Assembly (NCBI GenBank): GCA_903827345.1
Contig: CAIKID010000283.1
Coordinates: 1-13,205, forward strand
Direction: 5' to 3'
Length of the DNA stretch: 13,205 bases
From: an uncultured Actinomycetes bacterium
GTDB lineage: Bacteria; Actinomycetota; Actinomycetes; Nanopelagicales; Nanopelagicaceae
Part shown: positions 7,717 through 13,205 of the stretch, piece by piece
Position numbering within the stretch: the first letter of the stretch is position 1
Layout: each line of letters opens with the position of its first letter
Made by a program: the position numbers and the translations under genes
Notes under the pieces: generated by a model
Told to the model about the DNA's origin: nothing
What the model saw: the letters and a program-made list of their open reading frames with translations, nothing else
The model's database searches: none

Positions 7717-8768
7717 GCCGCTCTTCCGTCTCCATAAGGAGTACCCGCTGGAACAGTTGGTCGGGCTCTCATGACTACGGTGGCTAGTGCGGTGACATCT
7801 GCAGACAAGACGTTCCATTGATCATGCATCGTCTCTGGCCACTCTGTTTCAGTGCGGATAGTGGTGCAGGGAGTGCTCACGATGTAAGCCTCTTTCTGCA
7901 GACCGCCGGAATCCGTGATTACCCCTCGAGCATTGCTAATCAAGTCGATCATAATTGGATATGAAACGGACTTTACTGACTTTACCGCTCCCACATTAAG
8001 CTCGATTCCAAGCTCTTTACATTTTGCTGCCAGGCGGGGATGGGTCATCAATACCACCGGTAGGGGAAGTGCTTGCAGAGCAACCACGACCTCCTTTAAT
8101 CGAACAGGATCATCGGTATTTTCGGCGCGATGGATTGTCGCTACAAAATAGCTATTCTTCTGCAACGTTTCGTGCGAAAGCCCGATCGCGGCGAATTCAC
8201 TCGGAAAGGAACCAGGGGCGCTAGCCACCTTCTGCAGGGTATTGAGGCAGATGTCAGTCATGACATCACCCACCAGGAGCGATTTATTACCTAGCCCCTC
8301 TCCCGCAAGATGTTCCATAGCGAGCGGAGTAGGTGCCAACAATAAATCAGATGCATGATCCGTCAGAATCCGATTATGTTCTTCCGGCATCTTGCGGTTA
8401 AAAGATCTTAAGCCAGCTTCGAGATGCGCAATTTTTATATGAACTTTGACAGCAGCTATGGCAGCCGCGAGAGTCGAGTTGGTATCTCCAAAGACTAGTA
8501 CCCAATCAGGTTGTACTTGCAAGAAAAGTTTCTCTAGGCCAACCATCATCGCTGCGGTTTGATCTGCGTGTGAACCACTCCCAACACCGAGATTGAAATC
8601 TGCAGGTGAAATATCCAATTCAGAGAAGAAGCTGTCACTCATTTCGGGGTCATAATGTTGACCAGTATGAATAATGATGTGATCTATTCCACTCGCTTTG
8701 AATGCGTGATCTATCGGAGCCAACTTCACGAATTGTGGGCGGGCTCCTACTACTGAAACAACCTTCAT
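7680..8768 (-). CDS. wbpI: Non-hydrolysing UDP-sugar 2-epimerase, putative UDP-GlcNAc3NAcA 2-epimerase (WbpI/WlbD-like)
   Basis: A WecB-fold epimerase of 362 residues predicted to invert C2 of UDP-GlcNAc3NAcA and give UDP-ManNAc3NAcA. It starts MKVVSVVGARPQFVK; the GARPQF form is typical of WbpI-like enzymes, while WecB/MnaA usually show GTRPEA. The catalytic set known from E. coli WecB (Asp95, Glu117, Glu131, His213) is matched here by D95 in FGDTNSTL, E117 in HLEAGLRSFN, E130 in MPEEHNR and H213 in ATIHRAENTDDP. TDSGGLQKEA (285-294) forms the UDP-binding loop. The ATG at 8777 would add three residues (MLT). I prefer 8768 because a TAAGAT hexamer lies 7 bases before it. It is encoded against the rest of the cluster. 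A plain UDP-GlcNAc 2-epimerase is the alternative. Confidence 0.86.
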   Translation of the reverse strand: MKVVSVVGARPQFVKLAPIDHAFKASGIDHIIIHTGQHYDPEMSDSFFSELDISPADFNLGVGSGSHADQTAAMMVGLEKLFLQVQPDWVLVFGDTNSTLAAAIAAVKVHIKIAHLEAGLRSFNRKMPEEHNRILTDHASDLLLAPTPLAMEHLAGEGLGNKSLLVGDVMTDICLNTLQKVASAPGSFPSEFAAIGLSHETLQKNSYFVATIHRAENTDDPVRLKEVVVALQALPLPVVLMTHPRLAAKCKELGIELNVGAVKSVKSVSYPIMIDLISNARGVITDSGGLQKEAYIVSTPCTTIRTETEWPETMHDQWNVLSADVTALATVVMRARPTVPAGTPYGDGRAAYAVVSALKNFV

Positions 8769-8775
8769 AGTCAGC

Positions 8776-8781
8776 ATCTTA
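8776..8781 (-). promoter_or_regulatory. Putative -10 hexamer for a leaderless transcript of the epimerase
   Basis: On the minus strand the hexamer reads TAAGAT and ends 7 bases before ATG at 8768. No Shine-Dalgarno site is present. It also covers the ATG at 8777, which argues against that upstream start. Confidence 0.45.
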
Positions 8782-8819
8782 TAAGAAATAGTGGCAATTC
8801 ATAGACTAAGTAAAGCGTG

Positions 8820-8825
8820 TAGGAT
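8820..8825 (+). promoter_or_regulatory. Possible -10 hexamer for the DMFA-like gene
   Basis: TAGGAT, directly preceded by TG, lies 34 bases before ATG 8860, with a GAAGG ribosome-site candidate at 8842-8846. TAGACT at 8802-8807 is a rival -10. The whole 91-base gap between the epimerase and this gene is a divergent promoter region. Confidence 0.3.
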
Positions 8826-8859
8826 TATTTTCAAACCGAGCGAAGGTAGACATTCGAGC

Positions 8860-10605
8860 ATGAACCCACATTCCCTCATCGCTGGCTTAAGTAACGGAAT
8901 GAAGAGAGTCCTCCAGCCCCTTAAAACTCATAAGAGTATGCGGCGCTCATTGATTGCATCCCTGCTGATCGTAACCATGGCCTTAACTATCGGAATTTCT
9001 TATAACATCGGAAAGAAGACGGTGGAAGGAAATGAAGAAGCGGTTCCTCGACTTCCCACGGTAGCGACTTATGCCCCATTGCCTGCTAGCCCGCTTTACA
9101 CGTATGCACAATCACTTACTCAAACTGCGTTAAACGTGGGTCAGGGTTATCAAGATTCTCCTTGCAAGAACTTAGGGCCTAATTGGCTTGCGGCGGAGAA
9201 CGCCAAAGTAAGTACCGATGTATCGATGACCCAATTTCGTACATCTCATACGCCTTGGCCTGAGGGAAGCGCCTTCTGGCTCGATAAAACTTCGGTGGGC
9301 TGCGGCGCAACGGTGGGGATTCACGCATCTCTTAGCCCATTATTTGATGGAAGCCTCAGCAAGGAACCTAGAGTTTTTGAGGCGATCCGCATTGGCTGGT
9401 ATTCAGGAGCGGGCGGACGCATAGTCTGGAGTTCCAAACCCACAAAACTGAAATATCTGAAAACTTCTCCACCGCGTAATGCAAATCGAACAATTCAAAC
9501 AACCTGGCCAGTTACGATCTCGCTATCAACCGCTGATTGGGCTCCTGGGCTCTATCTATTTGTAAGTAAGTTACCTAGTGGCCGCTTTGAAAGTAGCGCA
9601 CCTCTGATTATCCGCGCTCCATTATCTAACTCCTCGCTCGCTCTCGTGCATTCCACATTAACATGGGCCGCTTACAACACCTTCGGTGGTCGATCTTTGT
9701 ACGTTGGACCTGGGACCACGAAGACACAAAGATCTTACGAAAGAAGTCGAATCGTCTCAATGGATCGGCCCCTGGCGGGAAGCGGAAACGAGCTACTCTT
9801 TCGCGACGCGCTACCTTTAGTGCAACTTGCCGAGAAGAATAATATTTCTCTCGATCAATTCGCCGACACTGATATCAACACTTCGCCAGCCATTCTCTCT
9901 CACTTCTCGGGCGTAGTTTGGAGTGGGCATCCTGAGTATTGGACGCAGACGCTATTTAACGCTGCAATCGCTGCGCGGAACAATGGCATCAATCTGGCCT
10001 TCTTCGGCGCAAACACTGCCTATTGGCGGGCGAGGTTGATCCCTTCCCCAACAGGGAAAGATCGACAAGTTGTTTCTTACCGTGAAGCAAATCAAGATCC
10101 TGCCACGGTAGCATCGCAAGCAACACTCGAATTTCAAAATCCAATTATAAATGAATCCTCGGCGCTCATCGATGGCTCTATTACATCTGCGATAGGAGTC
10201 TTTGGAGGGATGAAAGCGGTCAATATTCCAACCTGGCTCGGGGTACCGAAAAATAGTGTTCTTAACGGTTTTTCTAGATACTCCGAAATTGCATCGCCTA
10301 CAACCGGTCCACAAACTCCGCCAGGTATACATCCACTCTTCGCTGGGAAATTTACCTTCGCCGGAGATCCCGCTCTGCAGGAGCCTCGCTACAAACTCAA
10401 TTCAGTGGCGCAGATGGATTGGTGGAGCGCACCTTCGGGAGCAGTCATATTTAGTGCTGGAGTAAACCTTTGGGTCTGTAATTTGCTAAGCAGTTGTGGC
10501 ATGGCTACCGTAGATTCATCCACGAAAGCGCTGATGGGGACGATTACAACAAACGTTTTAAAGACCTGGTCGAAGAAGGTAGATCCCGCCACACTCCTCA
10601 AATAA
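8860..10605 (+). CDS. Membrane-anchored protein with N,N-dimethylformamidase large-subunit-like domains
   Basis: A 581-residue protein with one N-terminal helix (about 30-50, after basic KTHKSMRR), so the rest should lie outside the membrane; four cysteines there could pair. The first outer part has a beta-sandwich look, with IRIGWYSGAGGR (176-187) and WAPGLYLF. The second matches the DMFase beta-subunit C-terminal family: TWAAYNTFGGRSLY (268-281), SMDRP (300-304), GHPEYW (356-361) and LAFFGANTAYWRAR (379-392). True DMFase is a cytoplasmic iron amidase; most relatives are uncharacterised secreted proteins, so amidase activity is not claimed. Position 358 is Pro where I recall Asp in many relatives (GHDEYW). 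ATG 8860 is preferred; GTG 8791 would add 23 residues with no ribosome site. It lies divergent from the epimerase, which suggests a role in modifying, trimming or binding the exported glycan. Confidence 0.72.
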   Translation: MNPHSLIAGLSNGMKRVLQPLKTHKSMRRSLIASLLIVTMALTIGISYNIGKKTVEGNEEAVPRLPTVATYAPLPASPLYTYAQSLTQTALNVGQGYQDSPCKNLGPNWLAAENAKVSTDVSMTQFRTSHTPWPEGSAFWLDKTSVGCGATVGIHASLSPLFDGSLSKEPRVFEAIRIGWYSGAGGRIVWSSKPTKLKYLKTSPPRNANRTIQTTWPVTISLSTADWAPGLYLFVSKLPSGRFESSAPLIIRAPLSNSSLALVHSTLTWAAYNTFGGRSLYVGPGTTKTQRSYERSRIVSMDRPLAGSGNELLFRDALPLVQLAEKNNISLDQFADTDINTSPAILSHFSGVVWSGHPEYWTQTLFNAAIAARNNGINLAFFGANTAYWRARLIPSPTGKDRQVVSYREANQDPATVASQATLEFQNPIINESSALIDGSITSAIGVFGGMKAVNIPTWLGVPKNSVLNGFSRYSEIASPTTGPQTPPGIHPLFAGKFTFAGDPALQEPRYKLNSVAQMDWWSAPSGAVIFSAGVNLWVCNLLSSCGMATVDSSTKALMGTITTNVLKTWSKKVDPATLLK

Positions 10606-10627
10606 GGGAGCAAAAACTCTAGCTCGG

Positions 10628-11056
10628 TTACTTATGGCCAATCGGCAAGAGAAATACTAAAGCGGTGATAGCAACTGCAAGCCCTGCTGCCTGCAGCAAT
10701 AACCGCAGCGCTGCTTGGCGATCGATCTTGCGATCTAAAGCAGAGATAACTCGTCGCGTCGCGCCCAACTTTCCAAAATTAAAAAGACCGGAAAATCCAA
10801 AGGCAAGGCAGAACTTCTTGCGCGCTTGTAAATATCCTATAGACATCACAAGAGCGGGAAGAAATGTGCTGAGACGAGATACCCTCGAAGAGTGCTGACT
10901 CGCGAAACCAAAAATCGTAGAGACGGTTAAAAATAGGCCGATTGCAGCAACGAGTTGTCGGCGGCGAACTTCGCGCCGGCCGATATTGCAACTACCGGGA
11001 ATATATTCAACGTCACTATCTGCAGGCACGACGCTACTATCTAAGTTATCGCTCAT
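10628..11056 (-). CDS. Conserved-looking small membrane protein, three predicted helices
   Basis: I do not recognise a characterised function. The 142 residues show a polar N-terminus (1-28) with YIPGSCNIG (18-26), a basic REVRRRQ stretch, then hydrophobic helices near 35-52, 63-78 and 118-138. Between helices two and three lies GYLQARKKFCLAFG followed by SGLFNFG (ending at 95), and a basic segment RRVISALDRKIDRQ. The paired motifs CNIG near the start and LQ-x-x-x-x-FC-x-x-FG later look like those of an uncharacterised bacterial membrane protein family, but I cannot name it. The ATG lacks a ribosome site and follows the 50-residue upstream gene by 14 bases, so the two are probably one transcript. 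Its 3' end faces the DMFA-like gene across 22 bases. Confidence 0.7.
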   Translation of the reverse strand: MSDNLDSSVVPADSDVEYIPGSCNIGRREVRRRQLVAAIGLFLTVSTIFGFASQHSSRVSRLSTFLPALVMSIGYLQARKKFCLAFGFSGLFNFGKLGATRRVISALDRKIDRQAALRLLLQAAGLAVAITALVFLLPIGHK

Positions 11057-11070
11057 AAATTTGTTTACGC

Positions 11071-11223
11071 CTAGAACTGGCGTTCGGACTCTTCATCGTC
11101 AGCAAATACCTCATGGGTACCATGCTCGCTATTTGCAAGCCACGAGAAGACTGACTTCAGCGCACCAAGGATCACCACGAGGACGGTAAAGAGCCCCACG
11201 ATACGGCGAATGGTTTTGAACAT
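11071..11223 (-). CDS. Small single-helix membrane protein, 50 residues
   Basis: A short gene found by reading the minus strand from ATG 11223 to TAG 11071. It encodes a basic start MFKTIRRI, a hydrophobic helix at about 8-24 (IVGLFTVLVVILGALKS), and a polar tail that ends very acidic (ADDEESERQF), the layout of a bitopic inner-membrane protein with a charged tail. Support comes from a TAGATT -10 hexamer exactly 6 bases before the ATG and a tight 14-base gap to the next gene in the same direction. No function can be assigned. A helper of the adjacent 142-residue membrane protein is one possibility. It could still be a chance frame, though the promoter placement argues against that. Confidence 0.55.
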   Translation of the reverse strand: MFKTIRRIVGLFTVLVVILGALKSVFSWLANSEHGTHEVFADDEESERQF

Positions 11224-11229
11224 GAGAGG

Positions 11230-11235
11230 AATCTA
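11230..11235 (-). promoter_or_regulatory. Putative -10 hexamer for a leaderless transcript of the 50-residue gene
   Basis: The minus strand reads TAGATT followed by CCTCTC and ATG. The hexamer fits TANNNT with a 6-base gap and there is no Shine-Dalgarno site. It lies in the 45-base gap after the PLP enzyme gene. Confidence 0.42.
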
Positions 11236-11268
11236 CACTCTCAACCTTGTTACTCGCTGGAAAGTGCC

Positions 11269-12402
11269 TTAAAGCGAGCCGAGAAGAGCTCTATCGATAT
11301 CGCGCCAGAGATCCTCTAAATCCTCAATCCCGACCGAGAGGCGGATCAAATTGGTAGGAATAGTTGGGCTTTCAGTGCTCCAGCGGTGGCGCCGCTCCCA
11401 GAGCGATTCCACCCCGCCGAGAGATGTGGCGTGCGCTACCAATAGCGATGCGGCGCAGGCCCTATCTGCGGCCTCAGCTCCCCCTGCGTGATCGAAAGAG
11501 ATCACCGCGCCAAAGCCCTTCATAAAGCTCTTTGCGATTTCGTGATGGGGATCGGTGGGCAAGCCGGGATAGCGAACGCGATCAACCGCGGGATGGAGCG
11601 AGAGTCGGGTCGCAATTTCTAAAGCATTTTTCTGTGCGCGCTCCATGCGTACACCCAGGGTGCGAACTCCGCGCAGCGCCAACCAGACTTCAAAGGGGCC
11701 AGGAATTGCACCGTTAATCTTCCGTACATCTTCCAGCCGTTGATAGAGCGCCTGATCCTTCGTTGAGATCGAACCCAGAATTACATCGCTATGCCCAGAG
11801 ATATATTTCGTGAGCGAATGCACGACGACATCCGCACCCATCAACAACGGTTGCTGCACCAGAGGTGTGGCGAAGGTGTTGTCGACAGCAACGCCAATGT
11901 TCTGCGATTTAGCCGCCGCGATCAGGGAGGGCATATCCGCGACTTCAAGGGCGGGGTTAGTAGGAGATTCCAACCAGAGCAGGGTTGATCCCGGCAAGGC
12001 TGCAAGAACTTGCTCAGTGTTTGAGACATCTACATAGCGAACCTCAGCGGCGCCCGATGCTTCTGCCTGCCGCAATAAGACCATGGTTCCGGAGTATCCA
12101 TTCTGCGATGCTGTTATAACGGCGCCTCGTGGCAAGATGGAAAGGAGCGCTGAGATGGCAGCGACCCCTGATGAAAAAACAAGAGTAGATCCGCACTCCA
12201 ATGCCTCGATGGCGCTTTCTAGCGCGCTCCAGCTCGTATTCCCATAACGTCCATATCCAGTTGGGCCAGGCGCTAAGTAGGTGGAGTTGAGGTCGATTGG
12301 AACATTGACTCCTGCATCCGGGGCTCGCTCCGGCCGTCCTGCAGCGACGACGCGACTTTGCAGGCTTAAGGACTGGAGAGAATCTTCAGGTGTGGTCGAC
12401 AT
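11269..12402 (-). CDS. Trans-sulfuration PLP enzyme, cystathionine gamma-synthase/gamma-lyase family
   Basis: A PLP enzyme of the Cys/Met metabolism family, 377 residues, which is normal length. Members make cystathionine or homocysteine from activated homoserine, or cleave cystathionine or methionine. Visible marks are GYGRYGN (49-55), which binds the phosphate of the partner subunit's cofactor, FSSGVAAI (76-83), ESPTNP (145-150), VDNTFATP (173-180) with the cofactor-contacting Asp, and the Schiff-base lysine in SLTKYISGHSD (K199). Near the C-terminus a SLGGVESL motif and IRLSVGIED with the carboxylate-binding Arg are present. Synthase and lyase cannot be separated by eye, so no symbol is given. 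Start ATG 12402 has no ribosome site but a TAGGCT hexamer 6 bases upstream. It stands alone between unrelated genes. Confidence 0.9.
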   Translation of the reverse strand: MSTTPEDSLQSLSLQSRVVAAGRPERAPDAGVNVPIDLNSTYLAPGPTGYGRYGNTSWSALESAIEALECGSTLVFSSGVAAISALLSILPRGAVITASQNGYSGTMVLLRQAEASGAAEVRYVDVSNTEQVLAALPGSTLLWLESPTNPALEVADMPSLIAAAKSQNIGVAVDNTFATPLVQQPLLMGADVVVHSLTKYISGHSDVILGSISTKDQALYQRLEDVRKINGAIPGPFEVWLALRGVRTLGVRMERAQKNALEIATRLSLHPAVDRVRYPGLPTDPHHEIAKSFMKGFGAVISFDHAGGAEAADRACAASLLVAHATSLGGVESLWERRHRWSTESPTIPTNLIRLSVGIEDLEDLWRDIDRALLGSL

Positions 12403-12408
12403 GGAGGT

Positions 12409-12414
12409 AGCCTA
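12409..12414 (-). promoter_or_regulatory. Putative -10 hexamer for a leaderless transcript of the trans-sulfuration enzyme
   Basis: TAGGCT on the minus strand is followed by ACCTCC and the ATG at 12402. The spacing is 6 bases and no Shine-Dalgarno site is present. It lies in the 36-base gap behind the TerC gene. Confidence 0.42.
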
Positions 12415-12438
12415 ACGCAGCCCTAAATCAGAGGGGAG

Positions 12439-13205
12439 CTATTCCGAAATATTGCGAGCTTTGAATGCGCTCAAGAGTGCGGTGATGACCAGGGTCCCGA
12501 TGACAAAGCCCAGTGAAACTCCCAGGGAGATATTCGGAACCGGAATCCCTGCCACCCTCTCGTGCCCCTCCCCGAGGGTCGCCTCAAAGATCAACTTCAA
12601 GCCGATGAATGCAAGAATTACAGAAAGCCCCTCGCTGAGGTAGATCAATTTATGCATCAAATCGCCGATCAGAAAATAGAGCTGGCGTAGCCCCATAGAG
12701 GCGAAGATCGTTGCAGTCACGATCACATAAGGGTTACGCGTCAATCCAAAGATTGCAGGAATCGAATCAAAAGCGAAGAGCATGTTGGTCAGCGCTATCG
12801 CCACCATTGCAATTACAGCAATTGGCGCGCCACGTTTGCGCATGTATTTAATAACGCGGCCCTCTTCCCACTCCTCTGATTCGGTCTCGCGAAAGAGTTT
12901 AAGTGCGGTGTAGATCAAGAAGCCACCAAAGAAGAAGAAGATCCAGACATAACGATTAACCAGGGCAGAGCCACCCGCGATAAAAACTCCGCGCAACAAA
13001 AGCGAGGAGAGAATTCCCCAGAAGAGGATCATCTGTTCGCGTTCCTTAGCGACCTTGAGGCGAGCCATGATGAGAAGAAGTACAAAGAGGTTGTCGAAGG
13101 AGAGCGAATACTCGGTAAGCCAGCCGGCGAAGAATTCGGCGCGACTTTGGTGGGTGGACCAAACACCTAAATAGATGCCAAAGGCGATTGCGAGAGAAAC
13201 ATAGA
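12439..13205 (-). CDS. TerC-family integral membrane protein, N-terminus beyond the window
   Basis: A multi-helix membrane protein of the TerC/Alx/YkoY family, implicated in metal handling (Alx and YkoY in manganese export) and named for tellurium resistance. The first visible ATG (13068) is not the true start. The same frame is open to the window edge and encodes EYSLSFDNLFVLLL just before it, the family's first acidic membrane motif, with its Asp codon at 13093-13095. The second acidic motif, FAFDSIPAIFGLT, follows about 110 residues later, and GLRQLYFLIGDLM and YLSEGLSVILAFIGLKL are also typical. About 254 residues are visible, with an acidic cytoplasmic-type loop (RETESEEWEEG) between helices. 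The gene ends 36 bases before the PLP enzyme gene. The transported ion cannot be told from sequence. Confidence 0.88.
   Translation of the reverse strand, partial: YVSLAIAFGIYLGVWSTHQSRAEFFAGWLTEYSLSFDNLFVLLLIMARLKVAKEREQMILFWGILSSLLLRGVFIAGGSALVNRYVWIFFFFGGFLIYTALKLFRETESEEWEEGRVIKYMRKRGAPIAVIAMVAIALTNMLFAFDSIPAIFGLTRNPYVIVTATIFASMGLRQLYFLIGDLMHKLIYLSEGLSVILAFIGLKLIFEATLGEGHERVAGIPVPNISLGVSLGFVIGTLVITALLSAFKARNISE

Noticed and set aside
8775..8777. Upstream ATG (8777, minus) as the start of the epimerase
   Set aside because: It overlaps the TAAGAT hexamer, has no ribosome site, and adds only MLT before the conserved MKVVSVVGARPQF start.
10603..10627. Short inverted repeats (CTCC/GGAG, GAGC/GCTC) in the convergent gap as a terminator
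   Set aside because: Stems are only about four pairs and no T-run follows, so this is below what I would call.
1..13205. CRISPR arrays, tRNA/rRNA genes, insertion sequences, direct-repeat blocks
   Set aside because: None was seen on reading both strands; gaps between genes are too short to hold them.

Overview
The window looks like an actinobacterial surface-polysaccharide locus followed by a short housekeeping stretch. The taxonomic call is an inference. It rests on roughly even G+C by eye, the use of TTG starts, and a set of genes without Shine-Dalgarno sites that carry a TANNNT -10 hexamer 6-7 nt before the start codon, as in the leaderless transcripts common in Actinomycetota. A small-genome freshwater or planktonic actinobacterium is possible, but I cannot fix a genus.

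Bases 1-6284 (+ strand) form one tightly packed block: the C-terminal end of an ABC-2 polysaccharide export permease, its ATPase (Wzt-like, without a carbohydrate-binding tail), a GT-B glycosyltransferase, and four nucleotide-sugar enzymes. These four are a WbpD/WlbB-like N-acetyltransferase, a WbpE/WlbC-like PLP aminotransferase, a WbpB/WlbA-like oxidoreductase and a WbpA-like UDP-sugar 6-dehydrogenase. A second glycosyltransferase (6334-7716, +) follows with its own putative promoter. Tail to tail with it, overlapping by 37 bp, lies a WbpI/WecB-type UDP-sugar 2-epimerase (7680-8768, -).

Together the five sugar enzymes make up the known route UDP-GlcNAc -> UDP-GlcNAcA -> 3-keto -> 3-amino -> 3-acetamido (UDP-GlcNAc3NAcA) -> UDP-ManNAc3NAcA. 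The two glycosyltransferases could use the product, and the ABC exporter could move the lipid-linked glycan across the membrane.

Divergent from the epimerase is a membrane-anchored extracytoplasmic protein of the N,N-dimethylformamidase large-subunit-like family (8860-10605, +). It is the least understood part of the locus.

Bases 10628-13205 are all on the - strand. They hold a 142-aa three-helix membrane protein and a 50-aa single-helix protein encoded just upstream of it, a trans-sulfuration-type PLP enzyme (cystathionine gamma-synthase/lyase family), and a TerC-family membrane protein that runs off the right edge. No tRNA, rRNA, CRISPR array, insertion sequence or long repeat was seen. 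No gene-free stretch exceeds about 100 bases.
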